Positions 31,550-42,723 of a DNA stretch of 64,000 nt are shown here, piece after piece. The translations under genes were made by a program, and so were the position numbers. This DNA comes from Xenoacremonium recifei (lineage: Eukaryota; Ascomycota; Sordariomycetes; Hypocreales; Nectriaceae): contig WOFQ01000013.1 in NCBI GenBank assembly GCA_012184525.1, forward strand, positions 310,001 through 374,000. Reading direction: 5' to 3'. The notes beneath the pieces were generated by a model. The model saw only the letters and a program-made list of their open reading frames with translations, made no database searches and had not been told where the DNA came from. The stretch's first letter is position 1. Every line of letters begins with the position of its first letter.

Positions 31550-33148
31550 CTATCTACTGACCCCAACGCAGACCCAGACATCCGCTTGCAGACCAGAACA
31601 GTCGTTCTTCACGGCCGGATTCCAAGAGTAAAAATTGGACAAGGAAATCTTCTTAGTTTGTGCAATGCCATAGCAAGTATCTCCTTTGATGACTTTAGAG
31701 AATCGAGTACAGGATGTGGTCATTCCTGTCTGTATCGGACTCGGTGTCGTCACATGAGATCCAGTCTTAGAGGCCTTGGGTTGAGTTGTCTTTGTGGGTT
31801 TGTCGGTGGTATTCTTCGTGGTAGTCTTCACGGTCGTCTTTGCGGTCGTCTTTGCGGTCGTCTTTGCGGTCGTCTTCGCGGCAGTCTCCGTGGTTGACTT
31901 CGCGGTTGTCTTTGTCGTCTCGTCAGTTGGGGCTGCTAAGGCGTAACAGTAACGAGAGCTGGCCGAAAGTGTGCAAGGGTAGTTGTAATCCGTCTCTGTA
32001 TCTGCTGAAGCACCACTACTTGTTCCAGATCCTGTCGAGCCAGGTGCGTTGATTTGGTCCTGTTGAAGGGAAGGGTTCCAAAGTACAAAGTCCTAATATT
32101 ATTAGTTTATCGAATAAATTGGTTCTGGACTTGTCTCAACTGACCTCCCTTGAGATGTCGTTAAGCAAAGCGAAGGTCCAACAATCGGTGAGAATCTTGT
32201 CAGTAGTAGCATCCTTGAACCACGTATATCTTTGAACATCGATTAGCAATGTGCCATAGTGGAAAACTGCGCAGGGCTTTCTGTTCATACGAGTAACAAT
32301 CTCTCCGGGTTCCCTTGGCGTAGCCAACTATGGGACCGCTAGGTGTAAAATTACGATACACGTAGGGCAATTGAATTGTGTCGGTCTTGTTGAAGGGGCT
32401 TGGCGTTGGGCTCGGAGTTCCAGTCGCTGTATCGTAACCTGAGTACGTTGTGATTGTACCGACCGGCTTGATGCAGTAGTAGTAATCAAGCCAGAGGTTC
32501 GTGCAGTTAGGCCACACCTGAGGGTTCAAGAAAAGGCTGAGATTCCTGTAAGTGGTCTTGCTCACCAACAACGAATGGTGTTTGACAATACTAACAAGTC
32601 ATCCAAGGTAATGCCGGAAGAAGAAATCAGATTGGTGCAGGTGTCGCCAGTGTCAACTTGCTCATATCGGCCGCACCGGCGATTGGTCTCGTCAGGAACC
32701 AAGGTAGGAACCGGCCTATCTCAATAGTTAACATATATATCTGTGTGCAGATGGATCTGCGACTCACGCTACAGTGGTGACAATAGATGTATCAGAGTTT
32801 GAGTTCGTAGGAAAAGCATAGCTGCCTTTTGGATTACTGATGCAGAGCTTGGTGCCTGTCATACTAGCCATATCACTAAAGCCAGATGTTAATTTATGAT
32901 TGACATTGAAGAGCGATCATGACATACGAGCAAAGAGACTTGAACTGGTTGTTCCACATCATAACTTGAGCATAAGTGATGCTGTTCTTCATGGCAATGG
33001 TTCGGCAACTATCGCCCGCTGCCACGGTATAGGGGGTACATGTTGTCAAGCTTTTAGCTCTAGCCCCGAGACTATTAGATGCCAAGTCTAACCAAGACGC
33101 TTCGACGACTTGGAGACTGAGAAAGGAAATGATCATAGAAAACTTCAT
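31550..33148 (-). CDS. Secreted multi-LysM chitin-binding protein, 443 aa, six exons
   Basis: ATG at 33148, stop at 31550-31552. Introns at 32876-32927, 32716-32767, 32546-32595, 32230-32290 and 32093-32144 all keep frame. A signal peptide covers residues 1-17 (MKFSMIISFLSLQVVEA). LysM modules: about 37-88 (CTPYTVAAGDSCRTIA...WNNQF), 114-166 (CGRYEQVDTGDTCTNLI...LNPQV), a degenerate one about 232-305 (CWTFALLNDISREDFVLWNP) and a C-terminal one about 391-440 (CTRFSKVIKGDTCYGIA...WNPAV). A Thr/Lys linker (TTAK repeats) precedes the last module. LysM proteins bind chitin oligomers; they protect hyphae or mask chitin from recognition, or modulate the fungus's own chitinases. It is divergently paired with the chitinase at 34086. 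Confidence 0.88.
31831..31878. repeat. 12-bp in-frame tandem repeat in the LysM gene
   Basis: Four copies of a CGGTCGTCTTTG unit (minus strand encodes Lys-Thr-Thr-Ala) form the core of the Thr/Lys linker. Being a multiple of three, copy-number changes would alter linker length without breaking the frame. Confidence 0.85.
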
Positions 33149-34085
33149 CTTGTCTGAGATGGAAAACAATCTTTCGAAACCACGATTCACGGCCGTCAAA
33201 AATCTTGACAGAGACGAATGCCAGGACTTTCGAAGACATAATGAGGGGTGTGATCCTTGGTACCCGCAGATAAAAAAGAGACTTCGGACCGTCAATCACA
33301 TGCAGGGAGGAAGCCTGGAGCCAACTTGACGTTGGACCAACATCTTGCCCTTAATTTAGAGAGTCGTGGATTTGGATGAGGTGGATCAGGCGCGATGAAA
33401 CCAATCACGGAGCCATTCATAGCAGGAAGGTATCAATGCGCGCAGAGTTTTCTGTGTAACCGCCCGTGTTTAAGCGCTGTTGGTTGTGTGTTTGTTTCAA
33501 GCTTCACGCAAAGACCGCTGATCCATCTGTTTACACCACTACCCGCTCAAAATGTGGAGAGAGTCCTTTTGCAGAACAACTCGAGCACGACCAACAGCGT
33601 GAATTTCGGTGCACCGCCGCCCTCCTCCCCTCTGCGGCTGAGGCGATGTTCATTGTCACGGAGCTGAAGCCCCCATATCAATCAAGCTTAAGGCAACTCC
33701 ATCATTACTCCGAACCCCTTACCATAGTCTGTGGGTGGTGTGACTTGCTCCTTATAGTAAAGCCCTAAGGATCCAACCTCGGGCAGCATACTCTGTACGT
33801 AACTGAGAGAACCAACAGCACCAACATGCCGCCGAAGAGTCATGCGACCACAAAGTTCGTTCCTCGTGCCGGCTGTTGGTTTAGGATGGATCTTCGGAGC
33901 CTCGGACGCGCGCGGGTACGCTTGGCTTAAGGAGGTCTTGTCTTTGGGAAAATGAACTGCGGATGTCTCTTATAAAAGATAACTCACAAGACCATGATAA
34001 TGCCCTGTCGACAGACAGACTTCACTTTTCACGCAACGAACACATTATACACTCTTTAGTCTCTCCTCCGTTCTTGTTCTACAAG
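33149..34085. promoter_or_regulatory. Divergent promoter between LysM and chitinase genes
   Basis: 937 bp separate the two starts. On the chitinase side a TATAAAAG (33971-33978) lies 108-115 bp before its ATG. I see no coding frame of substance. The arrangement suggests coordinated control of chitin binding and hydrolysis. Confidence 0.6.
33971..33978 (+). promoter_or_regulatory. TATA box of the chitinase gene
   Basis: TATAAAAG, about 108 bp before ATG 34086. Confidence 0.6.
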
Positions 34086-37000
34086 ATGACACCCATTCAA
34101 CGTTCCTTACGGATTTTCTTACTTCTCTTCTTCTTGACTTTCCTTAATGCACATGCACACGCAAGTCTTTCCCACACCGCTCCAGACGAGCTCTTTCACT
34201 CAGAGCAGCTATCATCTCGTGCTAGTATCCTATCAAGTACGGCTGGCCAGAATGACTACACTTGTGGTCCAAATAAGCCATGCTCCAATGGTGCTTGCTG
34301 TGGACCTAGCGGTTGGTGCGGTTATGAGCCCAAGTATTGTGGTAAGGGCTGCCAATCCAACTGCGATGCGAAGGCCGAGTGTGGTAAATACGCGGCTACT
34401 CCAGGCCAAACTTGCCCTCTGAATGTCTGCTGCTCAGAATTCGGCTTCTGTGGCACCACGTTGGAGTTCTGCGGCGCTGGATGTCAATCCAAGTGCCAGC
34501 AGCCGAAGCCTTCGGTCTCCCCCTCCAATTCGCAGAAGAGGATTGTCGGGTATTGGGAGACCTGGAATTCGGATCACCCTTGCGGTAAAATGAGTCTCGG
34601 TGCAATCCCAGTCGAAATGCTCACTCATTTGAACATTGCCTTCGGTTACATTAACTCTAATTTCCACATCACTAACATGGATGGTGTCCCTGGCGATCTC
34701 TACAAGAATGTTGGAAACCTGAAGGCGAAGAACTCTAATCTTAAGATCTTGATCGCCTTGGGAGGGTGGACCTTCAGCGACCCGGGCCCATGGCAAGACG
34801 TTTTCCCCAGGCTCACTTCAACGAAAGCAAACCGTGCTGTCTTTATCGAGAACCTTCTTTCGTTTCTTGGCGAGTTTGGTTACGACGGTGTTGACTTCGA
34901 TTGGGAGTATCCCGGGGCTGGCGACCGTGGAGGATCAGCCGCAGATGGCGCAAACTACGTCGCCTTGGTTAAGGAGTTGAGAGAAGCCATAACTGCTAGC
35001 GGCTACCCGTACCTCATCACCTTCACAGCCCCTACTTCCTATTGGTATCTCAGACACTTCGATCTCAAGAACATGGAGCCTCACATTGATTGGATCAATC
35101 TCATGGCATACGACCTTCATGGTGTCTGGGACAGCAAGAACCCGATTGGAAGTCAAGTACTAGCTCATACAAACTTGACGGAAATTGATGCAGCTCTCGA
35201 CCTGGTATGATGTATCACCCCTGAAGCTCCCCTGCGACTTTTCTAACACCGTTCTAGTTTTGGCGAGAAGGCATCAAGCCTTCAAGCATCGTTCTTGGAT
35301 TAGGCTTTTACGGTAGAACTTTTCAGCTCACGTCATCCTCCTGTTGGAAACCTGGTTGCTCCTTCAATGGACCAGGAAAGGCAGGCCCCTGCACAGAAAC
35401 TGCTGGGATTTTGTCGTACAGAGGCAAGTGGACATATTTGAGCCAAGTGTTCGCACATATACTAATCAGGTATAAAATAGAGATCCAAAACATCTTGAAG
35501 TCAACCGGCGCTACTTCTTATCATGACAAAAAGGCGGCTGTCAGGTATCTTGTGTATTCTGGTGACAATTGGATCTCGTGAGTAAATTCTTACAAGAGCA
35601 GTAGTGTTAAGAAACCACTGGACTAACAACCAGGACAACAGGTACGATGACGCAGTGACCTTTCAAGCGAAGATTGATTATGCCAATAAGATGGGACTAT
35701 CTGGTCTCATGGTATGGGCCGTTGATCAGGACGATAATGAATTCAGCGCTTTGTGGGCTGTTTCAGGTGGTAAGACGTGGAACAGCAACGAGGATTTTGA
35801 CTTAGTGAGCCTCGACAAAATATTTCCAAGTCAGTACCTCCCGGAAAAGACTTCAAAGCCTTCTTATGGACTGGTCACTTTTGGAGCTGGGTCAGAATCA
35901 GGCGATTTAGACCCTAATAACTCGGGGTTCGGCTTCCTCCTCGTCGCGGGAGACTCGCATGGCTTGACTCAGCTGAAAAAGAGAGACGGCGCGCCGGAGC
36001 CCTTCATCTTCCTCGATTGTCCTGATGGTGTCACTGATCGCCCTGCTAACGAGACCCAGACAGCCAGGGTCGTCTGTATGAGTGAGGATATTGACGGTTG
36101 TTTCCAAGTCATGGAACGAGGCGTTGAAGGGACTATCGTTGAAATGCCGGACAACGTAAGTGATAATGAAGCCCTCAGACCTCAACTACTTGCTGACTGC
36201 GTACATCAACAGTGTGCCCCAAACTCTTTTGCTAGGGCAATATCTCTTACTCGGTCGACAGGTAAGATCACCCTTCCTATCTCTGCTGATCGAACATTAG
36301 GTGTAAGCTGACTAGCAAATGATTAGACCAAACTTTTCCGGAACACCTCTCCAAGAGAGACGCAACATCAGACGTCTTTGACTTTACTTTCGACTTCAAC
36401 AGGATGGAAGTGCGTGCCGATACTACATATAGCGTTCGAATGGACGTGACAAACGTCAAAGAATACTGGGACAGCATCGTTGATTCTGCTGGAGTGCAAC
36501 GCCGCAGTCTCGAGGGTAGATACTTTTCTAGTCAGAATGCAGATTGGAAAGAGCGCTTTAATGATGGCAAACTCTTCAACTACAACCAAAGTACTCCGCT
36601 CAAGATCAAAGCCTCACTGGATGCCCCTTTGTTCTGGCAAGGAGTTGACCAATGCCTTATTGACGGTCAAAACTATGGCGAAGGCATTGGCGCTTTTGTC
36701 AAAGGCGATTTGAACGCCGAGATGTTCTACGGCGTTTCCATGGTGGTATGGCTCTCTAACCTCAAAGGTGGCTTGGGGAATAAGGCTAACGAATGACCAG
36801 GCGACCTACGAGAGCGGCGAATTACAGACCCATGAATTGAACGGATTCATCAAAGCTCCCGGACAAACTGACGCAACCTATGGAGTCGGGGGCTTAGGGA
36901 TAATAGACATTGCCCAAGCTGAATACGGCAATCCTGCTTGGTCGAGAGGGGACAATCGGCAGTTGGATGGGAGTTCCATTTCTGCAGGCCCGCTCTTTGG

Positions 37001-39506
37001 CTTCGTCTCAATCAACCCCTACTACTCAGTGGATTATTCGGTAGCGACCTACAACGGCACAGAAAGATTCATTAGTGCGGACAGCAAAGCACCATTTGAC
37101 GGTAGAATGTCGTGCAGAGTTGTCTCCGATTTTGGGCATATTCAGGCCGTCTTCCCAAATCCAGACCTGACCGTCGGCTCCCAGGACGACCAACGAAAGC
37201 CTAACGAGATCCAAGTTATGTCGGATGATGTCATCTACGGTACTTCAATGGCCGGAGGAACCATCTCTATTACAACTGATGTCAAATTTGGCATCTCAAT
37301 GAGTCTAACAACGTCGCGGTTATCGAGGAACACACGGAAACTCCCAACGGTATAAAAGCTCCTAAAGAAAGTGGACCGGGTGCAAGCTGACCAAAGTGTT
37401 TGCATCTTCAGATCGAGCTACACTCTATGACGATGGCTCAGTTTGCTGTTTCGCCTGGAGATGGTGATCAAGAGGGGATGTCTTGTGCCTCTTATGACGT
37501 TTTGTAGGTGAACGAACTGATAATATAGCTCTCATGTTTGCTAACAAGTCAGAACCACAATGTTTCAGTCTGAAAAAGACGAGTAAGTGCCTCCCCACAC
37601 ATGGAATCAGGGTCAAAGTGCTTAGATTAACAATCATCTAGAGAAAGCGCGGGATGGGAGGACAAAGGAGAAGGAGATTTGGTTTATGATCGAGTATGTT
37701 CTCCCGCCTTTGGTCTTAGAGTTGAAGTCCTGCAGTAAAACCCTCTAACAATAGACAGCAAACTCCCGGCCATGGAAGAGTCTGTCACGTCAATTCGATG
37801 AGGAAAAGGGACAATAAGCAACTTCAAGCAGACTTCTCAAGTGAATCTGAACCAATTTTTAGTAAGCCGGAGGGTAGCACAACTCTGGCCGAACGTGGCT
37901 CGAAAAGGCCTTTTGGTCTCGTTCCAGGAGGCAAAGCTGACCCTAACCAAATGTTGTCGAACGGAGCAGACTTGTTCATGGGGAGAGCTGACAGAGTAGA
38001 GTTTGACTGTCCGGGTGAAGACTGCATGCGATGCCTCGACGGCTCACGGGGAGACCAGTGTTGCGGCTGCGTTTGTATGGAATGTGAATGGGGTACGTCC
38101 GATATTGAAGTGGCGCCCAACTACGATATCACTCCAGGTTCGACGAAACGGGACATTACTGTTTCTGGAGAGAATGGGGAGATCTACGAACTTGCCAAGC
38201 GCCCATCTGGACAGGCCACACTCTTGCCCAAAAGAGTGAGAGTCTTTGATGCTGAATACGCTGCCCCCAATGCTTGGAACTATCCCGCCTTCCCCCAAGA
38301 CGCTTCATGGCCCTGGGATGGGATCGAAAACGGGAGATGGTACTCCATCTCCAGATACTGGGGCCCTGCTTCTGATGAATGCACGGACTGGTCCATAATC
38401 AGGAATGATACTGCCGACCAGATCATTGACGGCGGTGCTTCTAAGCGAGCAGCCTACGAAAGTAAGTGTTCCTGTTTTCTGGTTCTGAAAAACGGGAATA
38501 TCTTCCAATTTTGGAAATTAAAGAAAACTAATAGTATCTATATTTTAGCCGAACATGTTTTGGAAGGCCAGTTGCTCGGGGACTTCTTCGAGGATTGGCT
38601 CGTAGACGGCAAAGCAAAGGGAGATACTACTTCCACTGCAGGCCCAAAGATTAAGGTTGATGAAGAATGGGTGACAGACTATATCCTCCAGAAGAACAAC
38701 CTCGTCTCTAGTTCCATCTTGAATCCAGTGACCAACAAGCCCGAGGAGGTCACGTTTTTACAGCAATGCCTCATGGAGCTTGGCAACCAGCAGCGGCTCA
38801 ACCGTTTGACAATTCTCCGACAAAGGATAAATTCGAAGAAGGGAGCTGTAAGTATCGGTTCTTGTGGAAGGGGTGGGGTTCTTCGGCTTCTCGGTGCTGA
38901 CCTTTGGTAGCTCTTCGCTGGTAATCGGGCGACGAACATAGACAAATACAAATTGATGGGCGACGACGAGCAGCTGCAGTCTGTCAAGGAACTGGGTAAG
39001 TCAATTCCTTCAATTCCCACTTGCCACAAGTAAGAGGTCTCATCTAATTCCTTTTCTCAGGTCTCATATTTAGCTATCTCAACAACGGCACCGTCTGGTC
39101 CAAATTTTGTGACACGTATGAAGATATCCGCAACCAAATGATCTTATTCGATACTCTTTACCAGCATAACCAAGACGACGAGCCTGCTCCATTGCTGCAA
39201 ACCGAATGGCAAAAATTCGTTCGGCGATCGCTCGACCTAGTTGTGGCCAGAGCGCTATCCAATTATGACGAGATGTTTAAACTAAGAAAGTACGTGCATC
39301 CTTACCCCGGTATCTACCCACTTGAAACAGACTTTAAACATTGGCTGCCTTGAACGCATCGGGAGAATTAACTGACATAAATCTCTCTCTCCAGATCAAG
39401 AGGACAGAAAAATAAATTCGAAGCGATGTGGGCTTATGACAACGTCAATAATAGGAAGCTGATAAAGCTTGACGGAGTCTGCACCCATCTGCCTAAGACT
39501 ACATAA
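34086..39506 (+). CDS. Killer-toxin-like GH18 chitinase with two CBM18 domains, 1505 aa, 15 exons
   Basis: ATG 34086, stop 39504-39506. Introns: 35205-35257, 35424-35480 (GC-AG), 35578-35641, 36156-36212, 36262-36326, 36746-36800, 37350-37411, 37499-37548 (weak GTTTTG donor), 37583-37641, 37694-37754, 38462-38548, 38848-38910, 38996-39060 and 39290-39394. All junctions keep one frame. A signal peptide (about residues 1-26) leads to two hevein-like CBM18 domains (Cys60-Cys93, Cys99-Cys137). The GH18 barrel starts at KRIVGYWETW and has LGGWTF and the catalytic DGVDFDWEYP (Asp267, Asp270, Asp272, Glu274). It is of subgroup C type, but I see no LysM inside it. The remaining ~900 residues are uncharacterised, with a Cys cluster (CPGEDCMRCLDG, CCGCVCMEC). 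Such enzymes are thought to permeabilise walls of other fungi or remodel the fungus's own wall. The 37.4-37.7 kb exons are least certain. Confidence 0.85.
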
Positions 39507-40607
39507 AACCAGCAGAAAGCAACAAATGCAATTTCGCAGCCCGTGGACGGCATTTATTCACAGAAGTTAACTACTTGCTCCCAAAAGAATCATTTCCGTT
39601 TCATACACTGTGCTATCCTACCCTCACGCCCTTCCACATGATTTTTAATGTTACGACAAAGAGCTGAGGCTTAGGTCGATGTGTCCTGCTGGCCCTATGC
39701 GCTAACATGAAGGCTCCCGCCGTGGCGGACCGTGCTTCCACGCAGACCAGTGGATGCAGACTGAATCTATCCCATAATTGTCACAGGGATGGATGTGGCT
39801 GCAAATGCTCTTTCACGATTTAGCAGACTGTCTCAAGGGCAAGGAAAGTACAAAGCCGCTCGGACATATTTCTGATGAGGCGGCATTGTTCTCGCAATCG
39901 TTGCTTCAGGTTGTGAATAAGACAAAGAATATGAGCATTCCATTCATAGGAGGTCTTAATGTCAGCCTGAAGATCCCTGAAGTGCACGTCCGCGCTCCTG
40001 AGTCTTTGTCCTGTCCATTGAGGTGCGCGGTATGGCCACCTCATCCTGTCTGATAATGGATGTCAGGGAAATATCGGCAATCTTTGTCATTCTTTCAAGT
40101 CTACAGTTTTATGTCCTGATGATGGTCGAAACGGAGCTGAACACGAAGATTAGTTGCTTATTTCCATTCCTATTGCTATGACAAGGGCCTCAAAGTTCTG
40201 CGGGCTTTTTTACCCTCTGACAAGTACAGTGAACGGCGAGCTTTAGGGTAGGGTGCCGGAGGGCTCCACTTTTCCCGCTCCGGAGACCGGTGATTGACGA
40301 GGGGACCGGCGCGGGCGGCGTCAGGATGACGACTTGCGTCAATTCAGGACGCATTAACTGTTAAGGCTATAGGCTACTGTATTACAAGTCACATAGTCTA
40401 GAGCGCTAGAGCAGGGAACTGGACCGCTCTAATGAACTCCGGACCGGATGCTCTGTTCGTCTATGACGTAAAGCCAAAGGACATTGTGATCTGTTGAACC
40501 TGTGTATGAAATGTGATGAGACGGGAAAGCCTTCCCTAATCAATCACCATTTTCGTGTCATCAAAGAACGACAAGACTTACTAAACTTACTGGATTTGTT
40601 GCGGACC
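39507..40607. other. Gene-free stretch upstream of the OBAP gene
   Basis: It starts with the chitinase 3' UTR. An open frame at 39778-40053 has no ATG and no recognisable domain. At 40255-40300 and 40425-40450 there are GC-rich segments with several CGG/CCG triplets (CTCCGGAGACCGG), which might bind zinc-cluster regulators. No RNA gene is seen. Confidence 0.5.
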
Positions 40608-41453
40608 ATGTCTCAACCGAAGGGGTCAAATATTCCCGTGACCAACGAAGGACTGGGAGAGCCACTGTCGGGCAATAACCAGATCCTGACTGCTGGCGCA
40701 GCGGTAACACAAGTGCGAACAGATGCAAATCCTTGATTGAGACAAGTGCTTGCTTTGCTGATTATTGCCGCCCAGGACTTTCGTCCCATCAAGAGTGTGT
40801 GTGCTCACTTAAACGCCTTCCATGCGTACGCCCATGAGCCAAGCCGACCCGTCGAAGCGAACCATTATTGTGCACACTTGAGTAGATAGTAACTTGCCAT
40901 CTAGGTAGTAGATGTACTGACCTTGTTCTCAGATAATGACATCCGCCAATGCCTCCTTTATGACAGCGACGAGCCTCATGCACGACTGATAGGCATCGAG
41001 TACATGATCACGCCCGCCCTTTTCGACACACTTCCTATCGAGGAACGCAAATATTGGCACTCCCATGTATATGAAGTCAAGTCGGGCATGCTCATAATGC
41101 CAAATCGCGCCGTTCCGAACGCCGCCTGGGAAGTAGCCGAGAATTGGGAGATGGAGCAGGTTGTAGAGCTGTATGGAAAGGCCTATCATCTCTGGCAGGT
41201 TGACCGAGGCGATCACTTACCTCTTGGAGAGCCGCAACTGATGACAAGCTATACGAAAGACGGGCAGTTAGACTTTGGGAAGCATGTCGAGGATAGGGAT
41301 AGGAGGTTTGGGGTCGACTACCGGGAGAAGAAGAAGGCAAGGAAGGACATTCCGACGCCTAATATTCACCCTGGTACGTATGAACCTCTGCGGTTGCTGC
41401 GTAATGGCTCACAGCTCGTCACAGATGCAGACCACAGTTGGGGCAAGAATTGA
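40608..41453 (+). CDS. OBAP/DUF1264-family protein, 240 aa, three exons
   Basis: ATG at 40608. The introns are 40704-40775 (GTAACA...CCCAG) and 40882-40932 (GTAGAT...CTCAG), both in phase. Joined sequence reads FRPIKSVCAHLNAFHAYAHE, VEANHYCAHLNNDIRQCLLY, RLIGIEYMITPALFDTLP, ERKYWHSHVYEVKSGMLIMP and YHLWQVDRGDHLPLGEPQLM. These blocks match the DUF1264 / oil-body-associated protein (OBAP) family known from plants, fungi and bacteria. The conserved His residues in ANHYCAH and WHSHVYEVKSG are family hallmarks. The plant members associate with lipid bodies; the fungal function is not established. There is no signal peptide or membrane span. The C-terminus after the core is short and basic. Confidence 0.85.
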
Positions 41454-42723
41454 CGAAGCCAATCGGTTGTGATGGGCGTGCGACAATCCCGAGTTATTCC
41501 CATGAAACGCACCGATCGCTTGCCAAGCGGCTCATCCGTTTTGCCCTCTGTCTCGACCTCAGTATCTTCAAACAGCAATCCGAAACGAGGCGGTGGGCAG
41601 CGCGCCAATCGTCAGCCAGTTCAAGTGCCGTGCCTCAAGCGCGCGGAGCCGCACCCAGATTCTGAGCCGCACCCAACCACTGGACCCCCCTGGTCGAAAC
41701 CAGGGGACTTTGTTCTGAAACCTGCCAGACCCAGCAACGTGAGGACGAGAAACGTGGCGCTTGGTTGCACTGAAAACATGCTTGGACGTTTAGCTTGACA
41801 TGCAGGCAATCTATGGAGATCCTCAGACGATCCTTGATTTGGAAGTGGTTCGATGTTTTGGCTTCGGCCGGTGTTCGCACAGGGGCAGGTATAAGCCCCT
41901 TGTGGAGTTTTCGGAGCCGACCACCAGTCACGGCGAATAGGATGAAAAAGCGATCCTATGTTAGATCCTGGTCTATCAATAGCATTATGTGAGGTCGGCT
42001 TTAATATGGTCTTTCGTGATATGCTTCGTCCAAGCTTGGGCGCCTACCGAGGCGAGCCAAGTTCCGCCCGAACCTCTGCCAAGCTCAAGCGTTGCCGTGG
42101 CCCGGACGGAGATTTCCGAAGCTCAAGCCAGTCTTGGCCTATGAAGTCTACTCGAAAGCTGTGATACTGGAGAATATTGGTAAATGAGGACCCGCAGAGG
42201 ATGCAAACTGATGGGGATGGTTGACAAGCCGATGCTACGAGGCCATCGACCGTCATAGTAGCACTCTGACGAGGAACGTAATTTTCGAGAATCCATACAA
42301 AGACAAAGAAGCGGCTCAGGAGAAGAGCTTGATTACTCAGTGACCCGTAATGTCGATGGAGCAGACCAGTTGCTGGGCCAGGAGAGGCAGTCCCAATTAT
42401 CGACGACGATGCAAAACACCAACCCCTTCACACGGCGTCCCACTCAGCGCTGACCGCGATGCGACACAAACCGTTGCAAGCGAGGCTCAAAGATCCTTGA
42501 GGCTAGCAAAAATGCTCTGTTAAGGCGCGTATATAGACTGATGAAGTTCTGCGGCGAGAGTCTTGGCCACCAGCTTCAGTCTCAACCAACTCAACCACCA
42601 TCTCCTTCTGTTCTCTCTTCCGCGGTCCTAGTGATCCGGCTGGTTTCCTTTTTTTCTTTCGCTTCGTTCATCCTAATTTCGACCTAATTGTGCTGGCACA
42701 TTTACTTTCATTTTTTTTTCATC
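41454..42723. promoter_or_regulatory. Upstream region of the Egh16-like gene
   Basis: This is 1.27 kb without a convincing frame. It contains a perfect 8-bp-stem hairpin CCCCTGGT-CGAA-ACCAGGGG (41687-41706), a repeated GAGCCGCACCCA (41646-41657, 41664-41675), a TATATAGA (42530-42537) about 190 bp before the start, and a pyrimidine-rich leader (42600-42720). Confidence 0.5.
42530..42537 (+). promoter_or_regulatory. TATA box of the Egh16-like gene
   Basis: TATATAGA, followed by a pyrimidine-rich leader up to ATG 42724. Confidence 0.45.

Noticed and set aside
39778..40053. Open frame of 91 residues after the chitinase
   Set aside because: It has no ATG start and no recognisable motif.
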